Made by a program: the position numbers and the translations under genes
NCBI RefSeq assembly: GCF_000427805.1
Contig: NZ_KE386588.1
Coordinates: 197,444 to 261,443, forward strand
DNA from: Budvicia aquatica DSM 5075 = ATCC 35567
GTDB lineage: Bacteria > Pseudomonadota > Gammaproteobacteria > Enterobacterales > Enterobacteriaceae
DNA length: 64,000 nucleotides
Direction of reading: 5' to 3'
Shown here: positions 51,293-61,100 of the stretch, one piece after another
Layout: the number at the start of each line of letters is the position of its first letter
Numbering within the stretch: position 1 is the stretch's first letter
The notes under the pieces: generated by a model
What the model saw: only the letters and a program-made list of their open reading frames with translations
Told to the model about the DNA's origin: nothing
Databases searched by the model: none

Positions 51293-51325
51293 TTTATCGG
51301 GCAATTAAATAAATTACCCGATAAA
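51293..51325 (-). terminator. Terminator after nadE-glnB
   Basis: Stem TTTATCGGG.AATT/AATT.CCCGATAAA with A/T-rich loop, starting 9 bp after the glnB stop (51334). Confidence 0.7.
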
Positions 51326-51333
51326 TAAATACG

Positions 51334-51684
<351 letters not shown>

Positions 51685-53307
51685 TTACCAGTTTTTACGG
51701 CCAAAGCCAGAGGTGATCGGATAACGCCGATCTTTGCCAAAATTACGCGCTGTTATGCGCGGGCCTACAGGAGCCTGACGACGCTTATACTCATTAATAT
51801 CGACCAAGCGAATCACTTTGCGAACAATAGTCTCGTCAAATCCTTCGGCAACCAGCTGTTCTACCGACATATCATGTTCGACATAGCCATCCAAAATCTT
51901 ATCCAGAACAGGGTAAGGAGGAAGACTATCATCATCCCGCTGGTCAGGAGCCAGCTCAGCTGACGGTGGACGGTCAATAACCCGCTGTGGAATAACATAA
52001 GAGCGGGTATTTCGGTACTCAGACAGCTTAAACACCAGCGTTTTTGGCACATCTTTTAATACATCAAAACCACCGGCCATATCTCCATAAAGTGTAGAAT
52101 ACCCTACGGCTATTTCGCTTTTATTTCCGGTTGTCAAAACAAGGCTACCGCGTTTATTTGATAGACCCATCAGGATAACGCCACGGCAACGAGCCTGTAA
52201 GTTCTCCTCGGTGGTATCTCGCTTAGTATCAACAAACATCGGGGCTAGCTGAGTCATAAAGGCATCAAATATTGGCTCTATAGAGATAATATCGAACTCG
52301 ACACCTAAGATCTCCGCCTCTTCCCTCGCATCGTGAATACTCATTTCAGCGGTATAGCGGAAAGGCATCATCACGGCCTGAACTTTATCTTTGCCTAAAG
52401 CATCAACGGCGATAGCCAGCGTTAAGGCTGAATCAATACCACCGGAAAGGCCAAGGATGACGCCTTTGAATCCATTCTTGGTGACGTAGTCGCGAACGGC
52501 TAAAACCAGCGCATCATAAATCAATGACAGATCGCAAGCCTGAGGTGCAAGGTCTGGCATCGGTTCGATCCAAGTATTATTAAATTTTACCTGTAAGATC
52601 TGTTCCTGAAAAGCAGCCAAACGGTGAGTCATATCGCCAGAGGCATCAAAAACTTTGGAGCAGCCGTCAAAAATCAGCTCATCCTGACCACCAACCTGAT
52701 TTAAATATATCAATGGCAATCCGGTACGACGGCAATGTTCAGACAGTAACTGGTTACGGATATATGGCTTTTCACGATTATAAGGAGAAGCATTAATCGA
52801 CAGAATCATATCCACATTGGCCGCTTTGAGTTCATCTACAGGCCCGTTAAACCAGAGGTCTTCACAAATCAGTAGCCCTAATCGGTATCCCTTAAACTCA
52901 ATAAAGCGGGTTTTATTATCGGCGTTGAAATAGCGTTTCTCATCAAATACGCCGTAATTAGGCAACTGCTGTTTATAATAACGGGTAACCAGATTTCCCT
53001 GCCAAAATAAGGATAGCGCGTTATATATCTGGCCACTTTGCTTAAAAGGATGGCCGACAATAATAGCAATATCGGAGGAGGCTGCCTGTAACCTGGCTAG
53101 CTGCTCATCACAGCGCTGATAAAGATCGTCGCGGTAAAGTAAATCCTCTGGTGGATACCCGGTAAGGGCCAACTCAGAAAACATCACAATATCTGCACCT
53201 GCTTGCTGTTGCTCATTAATAGTATGCAACATCCGCTGGGCGTTACCTTCGATATCACCCACCAGCCAATTTAACTGCGCTAATGCGATAGAGAGAGCTC
53301 TGCTCAT
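51685..53307 (-). CDS. nadE: Glutamine-dependent NAD+ synthetase
   Basis: The 540-residue form that fuses an N-terminal nitrilase-type glutaminase to the synthetase domain. The amidase Cys lies in LLICEDLW and the catalytic Glu in FSELALTGYPP. The PP-loop of the synthetase is LGLSGGIDSALT. E. coli has only the short ammonia-dependent enzyme. Direct coupling to glnB links NAD synthesis to nitrogen status, a common arrangement in gammaproteobacteria. Confidence 0.95.
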   Translation of the reverse strand: MSRALSIALAQLNWLVGDIEGNAQRMLHTINEQQQAGADIVMFSELALTGYPPEDLLYRDDLYQRCDEQLARLQAASSDIAIIVGHPFKQSGQIYNALSLFWQGNLVTRYYKQQLPNYGVFDEKRYFNADNKTRFIEFKGYRLGLLICEDLWFNGPVDELKAANVDMILSINASPYNREKPYIRNQLLSEHCRRTGLPLIYLNQVGGQDELIFDGCSKVFDASGDMTHRLAAFQEQILQVKFNNTWIEPMPDLAPQACDLSLIYDALVLAVRDYVTKNGFKGVILGLSGGIDSALTLAIAVDALGKDKVQAVMMPFRYTAEMSIHDAREEAEILGVEFDIISIEPIFDAFMTQLAPMFVDTKRDTTEENLQARCRGVILMGLSNKRGSLVLTTGNKSEIAVGYSTLYGDMAGGFDVLKDVPKTLVFKLSEYRNTRSYVIPQRVIDRPPSAELAPDQRDDDSLPPYPVLDKILDGYVEHDMSVEQLVAEGFDETIVRKVIRLVDINEYKRRQAPVGPRITARNFGKDRRYPITSGFGRKNW

Positions 53308-53384
53308 ATCAATTCACTGTTCGCTATCTGATTACAAAGACGAAAGTATAGATGACTCTCGTCCGGATTAAAAAAGATTAAGTT

Positions 53385-54722
53385 CTACTCTTTAAAATCA
53401 TTCGCATCCAGTTCATGACGCGACAGTAATTTGTAGAATTCGGTTCTGTTGCGCCCGGCCATTCTAGCGGCGTGAGTCACATTTCCTTTGGTCATTTGCA
53501 GCAGCTTACGCAGATAAACCAGTTCAAATTGATTACGGGCTTCAGCAAAAGTAGGCAATGCCGTATTCTCACCTTCAAGGGCCTGCTCAACCAGTGATTC
53601 ATTAATGACTGGCGTACTGGTTAAGGCGACACACTGTTCAATTACGTTAACCAGTTGACGAACGTTGCCCGGCCAACTTGCGGCCATTAAACGTTTCATG
53701 GCATCGGTAGAAAAACTGCGAACAAATGGCTTATGACGCTTAGCTGACTCACGTAATAAGTGGTCGGCTAATAACGGAATATCTTCAGCCCGTTCATTCA
53801 ATGCCGGTATTTTAAGGTTTACTACGTTTAAGCGATAATAGAGATCTTCACGAAACTCACCTTTAGCCATTGCTTTCGGCAAATCACGGTGCGTCGCGGA
53901 AATAATGCGCACATCAATATCCAGATCTTTATTACTTCCCAGCGGGCGAACCTTACGCTCCTGTAATACTCTCAGCAATTTGACCTGAAGGGCCAAAGGC
54001 ATATCGCCTATTTCATCTAAAAATAGCGTACCGCCGGTCGCCGCCTGAAACAGGCCATCACGACTGCTGACGGCGCCGGTAAAAGCCCCTTTAGCATGAC
54101 CAAACAGCTCCGATTCCAGTAACTGTTCAGGCAAAGCGCCGCAGTTAATGGCGATAAAAGGTTTATTTCCTCTCGGGCTGGCGTGGTGAATCGCATTAGC
54201 CAGTACTTCTTTGCCGGTTCCGCTCAAACCATTAATCAAAACGCTGACGTCAGACTGTGCCACCATTTTAGCCTGCTCCAATAAGCGGAGCATAATCGGA
54301 CTACGGGTAACTATTTGCTCCCGCCAGCTATCATCACCCGCCGGGATTTTAAGAATCAGTGCTTCATCGATCGCTTTATATAAAGCATCACGATCAACCG
54401 GCTTGGTCAGGAAGCTGAATACGCCCTGCTGAGTTGCGGCGACCGCATCAGGAATTGAGCCATGGGCGGTAAGAATAATCACCGGCATTCCCGGCTGGCG
54501 TTTTTGAATTTCAGCAAACAGCGCCATGCCGTCCATTTCATCCATACGTAAATCACTGATGACCAGATCAATCGGGTCGCGGGCCAAACGACGTAAAGCT
54601 TCTTGTCCGTTTTCGGCGGTTGTGACATTGAAGCCTTCGCTGGTCAGGCGCATCCCTAAAAGCTTTAATAAACTGGGATCGTCATCGACCAATAATAAAT
54701 TTGCTGGCTTACGCTGTGTCAT
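53385..54722 (-). CDS. glrR: Response regulator GlrR (QseF), sigma-54 activator
   Basis: AAA+ enhancer-binding protein that activates the sigma-54 promoter of glmY. From the ATG at 54722 it has 445 residues, with a receiver domain (phospho-Asp57 in VISDLRMDEMDG), an AAA+ domain (GLSGTGKE Walker A, GAFTGA sigma-54 loop) and a C-terminal helix-turn-helix (VTHAARMAGRNRTEFYKLL). Last gene of glrK-qseG-glrR; matching binding sites lie upstream of the GlmY-like RNA. Confidence 0.97.
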   Translation of the reverse strand: MTQRKPANLLLVDDDPSLLKLLGMRLTSEGFNVTTAENGQEALRRLARDPIDLVISDLRMDEMDGMALFAEIQKRQPGMPVIILTAHGSIPDAVAATQQGVFSFLTKPVDRDALYKAIDEALILKIPAGDDSWREQIVTRSPIMLRLLEQAKMVAQSDVSVLINGLSGTGKEVLANAIHHASPRGNKPFIAINCGALPEQLLESELFGHAKGAFTGAVSSRDGLFQAATGGTLFLDEIGDMPLALQVKLLRVLQERKVRPLGSNKDLDIDVRIISATHRDLPKAMAKGEFREDLYYRLNVVNLKIPALNERAEDIPLLADHLLRESAKRHKPFVRSFSTDAMKRLMAASWPGNVRQLVNVIEQCVALTSTPVINESLVEQALEGENTALPTFAEARNQFELVYLRKLLQMTKGNVTHAARMAGRNRTEFYKLLSRHELDANDFKE

Positions 54723-54746
54723 ATCACCCAAGCTCCTTATAGAGGC

Positions 54747-55703
54747 TTATTGTTTTTGTGGCGGTGTATCTGGCTTAGCTGGTACCGGAGAAGTAGCCGC
54801 AGGTTGAGAGGTTACCGGCTGCTCACCTGCCGTTTTCGGGGTTGGTGATTTAACCTCTTCCTTTACTGCACTTTTCTCAGGCACTTCAGGGGGTACAGGC
54901 GCTTTAGGCGGCTCTGTTTTTTCTGCTGGAGGAGTAACTGACGGCTCAGTTGCCGCATCCGGCTTCGGATTTTCGATAGCCTCGCTATGAGAAGCTTCAG
55001 TCTGAGGCGTTTTACGCGAAGAGAGCTGGCGCTCAATATTCGTCAGGTTCTCCAACTTACGGGTTGTCTCGTTCAACTGGTGCTTCAGTTCCTGATGCTG
55101 CTCTTGTAAAGAGCCAAGCAGCGCATCACTACTTTCTTTTAATCGCTGGGAACGAAGCCGCTCATCAAACAGCGCTAACTCAAGGGTCTGTTCATCGCTC
55201 CATAGCTGAATCAACGGATAGACGTTATCCGGATAAACACCTCTGAAGCTCTTTAGCTGCTCCAGAGATTTTCGGCGTTCACTGCTGGTTGGCTCAGTTC
55301 GGGCCAACAAAATGGCGCGTTTAAACGCGCGATCCCATTTGACCACTTCATAGCCATAGGACTGAATTCGAGCGACTGGCGGCGTCAATGTTTGAACGCA
55401 GCTCATCAGTCTCAGCCAGTATAGCGAATTGGCATTAGTGTCATCGTTTTGATTCTGCCAAATAGCGCTGTCACAGCTAACGCGGGAATAATCACTGATC
55501 TTACGATCCGGCGCTTCGGTTTTTATGGAACCAGACAGGCTATTACTTAACGTTTGATTACTACAGCCAGCTAACATAACCGGTATAGCTAACACTGAAG
55601 CCAGTGCCAGAACGGCCTTAAGCTTACTCGACACAGAGGACACCGCCACTGTGGTTAATTTTAATCTGCTGTCTGAATTGTGTTGTATAGACCTTTTTCG
55701 CAT
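54747..55703 (-). CDS. qseG: QseG outer-membrane lipoprotein with extended C-terminal tail
   Basis: Lipoprotein (lipobox VMLAGC, Cys47) that interacts with GlrK in the periplasm. The central part resembles E. coli QseG, including TTRKLENLTNIERQLSSRK. The last about 90 residues are Pro/Glu/Lys/Thr-rich and make this 318-residue protein much longer than E. coli QseG (237). The signal region is also long. It lies 6 bp after glrK and 24 bp before glrR. Confidence 0.92.
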   Translation of the reverse strand: MRKRSIQHNSDSRLKLTTVAVSSVSSKLKAVLALASVLAIPVMLAGCSNQTLSNSLSGSIKTEAPDRKISDYSRVSCDSAIWQNQNDDTNANSLYWLRLMSCVQTLTPPVARIQSYGYEVVKWDRAFKRAILLARTEPTSSERRKSLEQLKSFRGVYPDNVYPLIQLWSDEQTLELALFDERLRSQRLKESSDALLGSLQEQHQELKHQLNETTRKLENLTNIERQLSSRKTPQTEASHSEAIENPKPDAATEPSVTPPAEKTEPPKAPVPPEVPEKSAVKEEVKSPTPKTAGEQPVTSQPAATSPVPAKPDTPPQKQ

Positions 55704-55709
55704 TATGCA

Positions 55710-57134
55710 TTACTTCTCAGCAGTTAACGGTAATTCAATTCGGAAACACACGTTAGCGTAATCAACATCGACTAGCACTAACTCACCATCCATTTGACGA
55801 ATACAATCGCGAGCAATACTCAGCCCCAATCCGCTCCCTTTCACCGCGCCTTTTCGCTGGCGACTACCCTGATAAAAGGGCTCAAAAAGCATCGCTTTTT
55901 CCTGCGGCAGAATTTCATCACCGGTATTGGCTACGTCGATTTGAATAGATTGTCCAACCTGACGACTCATGATCCAAATGGTACCGGATTCCTCACCATA
56001 GTGCACCGCATTGGAGTAGAGATTATCAAGAACGCGCATTAATAGCACAGATTCTGCCCAACAATGGTCTTTAGCCAGTTGGCACTCAGTACGCATCGAT
56101 TTAGCTCTGGCAGGCAGACTGTGGGCTGAAACGACGGCAGAAACTAATTCTTCGAGATCGATATGCTCTTTTTCTGTCAGTGAGTCAGACTGATTACGAT
56201 TATAGTCCAGTAGCTGTTCAATTAGCTGCTGTAGATGACGACTGCTCTTATCAAGAATCTCGACCACTTCTTTTTGGTCTTCGGTTAACGGACCAACAAC
56301 CTGATCGGCCAATAATTCAGTACCTTCTCTCATACTGGCGAGCGGTGTTTTAAGTTCATGAGAGATATGACGTAAAAATTCATGGCGCTGTGACTCCAGC
56401 CACGATAAACGCTCGCTTAGCCAGAGAATTCGTTGAGCCAAAGACTGAATTTCACGCGGGCCTTTAAACAGAGAAATATGACTTAATGACTTCCCTTCAC
56501 CTAACCGATTGATCATACGCTCCACCGCTTTAACCGGGCCGATAATCATTCGGGTGAACAGAAATACCAAGAAAATACTGAGTAAAAATAGCAATAACGC
56601 TTGCTGGCCGAAAAAATAACCTTTATCGGCTATCGCCTGCTGAAGCTTTTCACCGCGGGTAAATATAACCGTTCTGGTGGCCTGAACCATCTCGGTATTT
56701 GATTTGGAGAAAGCCTCCAATAAAAGTGATGAATTATCATCCGGCCCGCTATTTTTGCAGCTAATCGCAGATAGCCCGGCCAGCTGTTCATGCAACATTT
56801 TATAATATTTTTCATCGGGCAAAATAGCCGCATGAACGTTCAGCATTTCGGCATATTGCTGACGCTGGTTGAGATAAAGTTTTTCCAGCGTTTTATCACC
56901 CAGTACGCAATATTGCCGATAACTCCGCTCCATGCTTAGCGCTAAGTTGGTCATTGCCTCACTGCGCTGAGCATCTTTCAGAGTCGTTCCGTTGATCTCA
57001 GCGGCTTGTTCGCTGAGCAAATCCAAACTTTTATATGCCTGATAGGCCAGAATCAATAAGGGCAGCAGCACCAGCAAGAAAGCCAGTAATACTAATTGAC
57101 GCAGGGAATGAGGAAAACGGCTAAACTTTTTCAA
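55710..57134 (-). CDS. glrK: Sensor histidine kinase GlrK (QseE)
   Basis: Inner-membrane histidine kinase for GlrR. Two membrane helices (about residues 13-33 and 165-185) flank a periplasmic domain, followed by HAMP, HisKA (phospho-His in HISHELKTPLAS) and HATPase (DNLYSNAVHYG, KGSGLGLSIARDC). The start is a TTG at 57134 (LKKFSRFPHSLRQLV), which aligns with E. coli MKRWPVFPRSLRQLV. An open frame to 57173 runs into ERIC sequence. 474 residues. Confidence 0.95.
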   Translation of the reverse strand: MKKFSRFPHSLRQLVLLAFLLVLLPLLILAYQAYKSLDLLSEQAAEINGTTLKDAQRSEAMTNLALSMERSYRQYCVLGDKTLEKLYLNQRQQYAEMLNVHAAILPDEKYYKMLHEQLAGLSAISCKNSGPDDNSSLLLEAFSKSNTEMVQATRTVIFTRGEKLQQAIADKGYFFGQQALLLFLLSIFLVFLFTRMIIGPVKAVERMINRLGEGKSLSHISLFKGPREIQSLAQRILWLSERLSWLESQRHEFLRHISHELKTPLASMREGTELLADQVVGPLTEDQKEVVEILDKSSRHLQQLIEQLLDYNRNQSDSLTEKEHIDLEELVSAVVSAHSLPARAKSMRTECQLAKDHCWAESVLLMRVLDNLYSNAVHYGEESGTIWIMSRQVGQSIQIDVANTGDEILPQEKAMLFEPFYQGSRQRKGAVKGSGLGLSIARDCIRQMDGELVLVDVDYANVCFRIELPLTAEK

Positions 57135-57164
57135 CGCAACGCTCTCACAATAAATCGCTCTTGT

Positions 57165-57291
57165 TATACCCAAAATAATTCGAGTTGCAGGGAGGCTGCA
57201 AGTGAATGAATCCCTAGGCGCTGACTAAAGTAAGTGACCGGGGTGAATGAATGTAGCCAACACACATGCAACTTGAAGTATGACGGATATA
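57165..57291. repeat. ERIC element, full length (127 bp)
   Basis: Runs from TATACCCAAAATAATTCGAG to CAACTTGAAGTATGACGGATATA (57269-57291). It contains AAGTAAGTGACCGGGGTGAA (57226-57245), close to the ERIC2 primer sequence. It lies 31 bp upstream of the glrK start. Confidence 0.95.
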
Positions 57292-57384
57292 GATGCTAAC
57301 CGACCTTTACGTAAGAAAATAGATTTATTCACTTATTTAACCAAGGATTTGTCCGGCACGGGTTAACCTATCGGTTTTAAACGC
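57292..57384. other. Intergenic spacer between ERIC and small-RNA terminator
   Basis: 93 bp without a recognised feature. It should hold the promoter of glrK if the kinase is not transcribed through the terminator at 57385-57420. Confidence 0.4.
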
Positions 57385-57420
57385 AAAAAAAAGCACTTAT
57401 CCAATAAATGGTAAGTGCTT
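57385..57420 (-). terminator. Intrinsic terminator downstream of the GlmY-like RNA
   Basis: Minus-strand stem AAGCACTTACC/GGATAAGTGCTT (one imperfect pair) followed by eight T residues. There is no protein-coding gene directly upstream on this strand, so it marks the end of a non-coding transcript. Confidence 0.85.
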
Positions 57421-57574
57421 AACGAATATCGTTTATCTGTAATTGGTGTTCCCGAAGAATGCTTTCACACCCTTCGGGAGGAATACGTGGATGTCCTTAT
57501 TTTTTCGTCTTCTGGTTGATGAAGGCTAAGCCAATCATCGGTAGACTTGACGAATAACATCCAAATGTGTCAAT
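57421..57574 (-). other. Structured region between GlmY-like core and terminator
   Basis: Contains a hairpin TCCCGAAG/CTTCGGGA (57450-57479) and a nested stem-loop with GGATGT/ACATCC outer arms and a GATGA..GGCTTAGCC..TCATC inner part (about 57488-57566). A TTGACA hexamer on the minus strand near 57573 could be a -35, but the matching -10 is poor. It may be the 3' part of a long GlmY or a second small RNA. Confidence 0.45.
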
Positions 57575-57770
57575 TATTGATGAAACACTGTTCATCGTAG
57601 CTAGACACAGGCTGGCACCTCACTCAACGTGTCGTCTGATGTTTGATAAGCTGCTTAAAGCAGTTGATATCGGTGTCGTAGACGATAGGTACCATGGCTT
57701 TGGCATCATTCGGAGGCTTATGTAGTTCAGTTTTCACTGCTCTGACATAAATAGTTGAATGAGCGACGAA
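57575..57770 (-). ncRNA. glmY: GlmY/GlmZ-family small regulatory RNA (GlmY by position)
   Basis: In E. coli glmY lies between purL and glrK, in the same orientation. Here the minus strand has GCTCATTC...TTATGTCAG near the start, AGCCTCCGAATGATGCC further on and CACGTTGAGTGAGG later, which match from memory segments of E. coli GlmY and GlmZ. A sigma-54 promoter ends about 10 bp before the 5' end and GlrR sites lie further upstream. The family RNA protects GlmZ from RapZ/RNase E and so raises GlmS. The 3' end is uncertain: about 195 nt if it ends near the hairpin at 57577-57601, or about 385 nt at the strong terminator. Confidence 0.82.
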
Positions 57771-57777
57771 CTACTTA

Positions 57778-57795
57778 ATGCACATGGCGTGCCAA
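57778..57795 (-). promoter_or_regulatory. Sigma-54 promoter of the GlmY-like RNA
   Basis: Minus strand TTGGCACG-CCAT-GTGCAT: -24 element TTGGCACG exact, correct 4-bp spacing, -12 element GTGC in place of TTGC. Predicted start at about 57768-57772, next to the conserved RNA 5' end. Confidence 0.85.
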
Positions 57796-57900
57796 GTTTT
57801 AGGTGAATCAAATAACTATATGATATATATGAATTAATATAATTATCACTTCGTTATCCCACTGATTGAGTTAACCAGACCGGCTTAACGATAGCCTTTT

Positions 57901-57918
57901 TGTCTCCAAATACCGACA
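57901..57918. promoter_or_regulatory. GlrR binding site 1
   Basis: TGTC-N10-GACA, exact match to the known GlrR palindrome. Lies about 106 bp upstream of the -24 element, typical enhancer distance. Confidence 0.85.
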
Positions 57919-57948
57919 TACTTTGACTGATGTTATTTTTACAATATA

Positions 57949-57961
57949 AATCAATGAATTA
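57949..57961. promoter_or_regulatory. IHF site between GlrR sites
   Basis: AATCAATGAATTA fits the IHF consensus WATCARNNNNTTR at all positions. IHF bends DNA between enhancer and sigma-54 promoter. Here it lies between GlrR sites 1 and 2 in A/T-rich sequence. Confidence 0.65.
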
Positions 57962-57963
57962 AA

Positions 57964-57981
57964 TGTCTCTCTTTTGAGACA
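57964..57981. promoter_or_regulatory. GlrR binding site 2
   Basis: TGTC-N10-GACA, exact match. It is 63 bp (six helical turns) from site 1, so both would be on the same face of the DNA. Confidence 0.85.
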
Positions 57982-57996
57982 CCCGAATACCCGCAT

Positions 57997-58014
57997 TGTC
58001 TGTATTTCCCAACA
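57997..58014. promoter_or_regulatory. GlrR binding site 3 (imperfect)
   Basis: TGTC-N10-AACA with one change in the second half-site; 33 bp (about three turns) from site 2. Multiple sites are known for glmY in E. coli. Confidence 0.6.
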
Positions 58015-58044
58015 TAAAATTAAAATACCTATAAAATCAAAGTA

Positions 58045-58073
58045 TTAAAAAAGGCAACTTTCGTCACCTTTTT
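58045..58073 (-). terminator. Terminator of purL
   Basis: Minus-strand stem AAGGTGAC/GTTGCCTT (two G-U pairs) with GAAA tetraloop, followed by a U-rich tract. It lies 55 bp after the purL stop and just upstream of the GlrR sites. Confidence 0.8.
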
Positions 58074-58128
58074 ATGTTTTCACTTTGATTTTGTTTTTAC
58101 TTCAATAGCTAAAACGCCATCGGTGAAT

Positions 58129-61100
58129 TTAGCCTAGCTGTTTACGCGCATTGCGGAACAGTCTCATCCACGGACTATCTTCGCCCCACTCCTCCGGATG
58201 CCATGAATTACTGACGGTCCGAAACACCCTCTCAGGATGAGGCATCATTACGGTAATACGGCCGTCATTATTGGTCACCGCAGTAATTCCATTTGGAGAA
58301 CCATTCGGATTGGCCGGATAATTTTCAGTGACCTTGCCGAAGTTATCAACATAGCGTAAAGCAATCAGACCTGACCGTTCCAGCGCGGATAAATGCTGTG
58401 CGTCACGGACTTCCACTCGCCCTTCTCCGTGTGAGACCACTATCGGTAATCGCGATCCTGCCATATCATTTAGGAATAATGACGGACTATTGGCAACTTC
58501 AACCAGGCTAAAGCGAGCTTCAAAACGGTCTGACAGATTGCGAACAAAGCGCGGCCAGTATTCAGCTCCCGGAATCAGTTCACTCAAATTAGACATCATC
58601 TGACAACCGTTACAGACGCCTAAAGACAACGTGTCCGGTCGGTTAAAGAAGGTTTCAAACTGGTCTCTGACCCGATCGTTAAACAAAATAGATTTAGCCC
58701 ACCCTTCACCGGCCCCCAAGACATCACCATAAGAGAAACCACCACAGGCGACCAGAGTATGGAAGCCGTCCAGTGAAAGCGCACCACCCAGCAAATCGCT
58801 CATATGAACATCTACCGGCTCAAAACCGGCACGATGGAATGCGGCCGCCATTTCAACGTGTGAGTTAACCCCTTGCTCACGCAGTACCGCTAAACGCGGG
58901 CGGGCCTGCGTGAGAACATAAGGTGCCGCAATATCTTCATTAGGATCGAAGGTTAAACTGACGTTCAGACCCGGATCTTGGATATTCTGCTTAGACTGAT
59001 GTTCTGAATCAGCACATGCCGGATTATCGCGTAAACGTTGCATCTGCCACGTAGTCTCAGCCCACCACATTCTCAGCGTTTGTCGGCTTTGCTGATACAC
59101 AAGGTGATTACCATGACGGAGACAAATATCGTCTCCGCTAACCGCTTGGCCAATATGATGGACGCAATCTGCTAAGCCAAATTCAGCTAAGCATTGCTTA
59201 ACGTGCTCAAGCTTATCCTGAGTAACCTGAATAACTGCGCCTAATTCCTCGTTAAACAACACCGATAGCATATCATCATCTAGCGATTTAAGATTGATAT
59301 CCAGACCACAGTGACCGGCAAAAGCCATCTCAGCCAAAGTCACGATTAATCCACCGTCAGACTTATCGTGGTAAGCCAGCAAGGCACGCTCTGCAACTAA
59401 TCTCTGAATCGCATTGAAGAAACCGGCCAGTTTATCAGCATCATGAACATCTGCAGGCTTCTCACCCAGCTGGCGATAAACCTGAGCCAGCGCTGTTGCA
59501 CCCAAGCCATTACGCCCTTCGCCAAGATCGATAAGCAGTAGTGCATTATCACCTTTGTCTGTACGTAACTGTGGCGTTACCATCGCCCGAACATCTTCTA
59601 TTCGAGCAAATGCCGTAATGACCAACGATAGAGGAGATGTCATCTCAACGGTTTTATCATCCTGCTGCCAGCGGGTTTTCATCGACATGGAATCTTTACC
59701 TACCGGAATAGTAATCCCTAACGCAGGGCAAAGCTCTTCACCGACCGCCCGGACGGCTTCATACAAACCGGCATCTTCTCCCGGGTGCCCGGCAGCCGAC
59801 ATCCAGTTAGCAGAGAGTTTAATACGCTTAAGCTCACCAATCTGCGTTGCCGCAATATTCGTTAGCGCTTCACCTACGGCCAGACGGGCCGATGCGGCGA
59901 AATCCAATAATGCAACGGGTGACCTTTCTCCCAGAGACATAGCTTCGCCATAATAGCTATCGTAGCTGGCCGTCGTTACCGCACAGTCAGCAACCGGAAT
60001 TTGCCACGGCCCGACCATTTGATCTCTGGCAACCATACCGGTTACTGAACGATCGCCAATGGTGATTAGGAAGGTTTTCTCTGCCACCGCTGGCAAATGG
60101 AAGACCCGATGAACAGCATCTTCAAGGGTAATAGCCGAGCGGTCTAACCCATGTCCATTTGTCTTGAGTGTTTTTACATCCCGTACCATTTTTGGCGTTT
60201 TGCCCAATAAGACATCGAGAGGTAAATCAATCGGCTTATTGTCAAAATGGCTGTCATTCATGGTCAACTGGAGTTCTTCGGTTGCTTCACCAATGACAGC
60301 GTAAGGTGCCCGTTCACGTTGGCAAATTGCATCAAATAAAGGCAGTTGATCCGCAGAGACAGCCAGTACATAGCGCTCCTGAGATTCGTTACACCAAACT
60401 TCCAGCGGGCTCATACCGGGTTCGTCATTAAGGATATCACGCAGTTCAAACTTGCCACCGCGCCCGCCATCGCTGACTAATTCAGGCATCGCATTTGATA
60501 AACCACCGGCGCCAACGTCATGAATAAATAGAATCGGGTTGTTATGACCCATTTGCCAACAGCGGTCGATAACTTCCTGACAGCGTCGTTCCATCTCAGG
60601 GTTATCCCGCTGAACGGATGCAAAATCCAGATCGGCATCAGACTGCCCAGAGGCCATCGATGAAGCAGCTCCGCCGCCGAGGCCTATATTCATCGATGGT
60701 CCGCCCAGTACGATCAACTTAGCGCCGACGACAATTTCGCCTTTCTGAACGTGATCGGCTCGAATGTTGCCAATTCCACCCGCTAACATAATTGGCTTAT
60801 GATAACCGCGCAGTTCCTGACCATTGTGGCTGGAGACTTTTTCTTCATAAGTACGGAAATAACCCAGAATTGCCGGGCGACCAAACTCGTTGTTAAACGC
60901 AGCTCCGCCTAAAGGCCCTTCTGTCATAATATCCAGAGCCGTTACAATGCGTTCAGGCTTACCGAAGTTTTGTTCCCAAGGTTGTTCAAAACCGGGAATA
61001 CGCAGGTTAGAAACCGAAAAACCAACCAGACCCGCCTTCGGTTTGGCTCCCCGTCCGGTAGCACCTTCATCGCGAATTTCACCGCCGGAACCGGTTGCAG

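Noticed and set aside
57135..57173. N-terminal extension of glrK
   Set aside because: Runs into the ERIC end; the E. coli protein aligns from the TTG at 57134.
57480..57600. Tiny minus-strand open frame (33 codons, ending FINQKTKK) inside the structured region after the GlmY-like RNA
   Set aside because: No Shine-Dalgarno sequence and no recognisable similarity; it lies across RNA stems.
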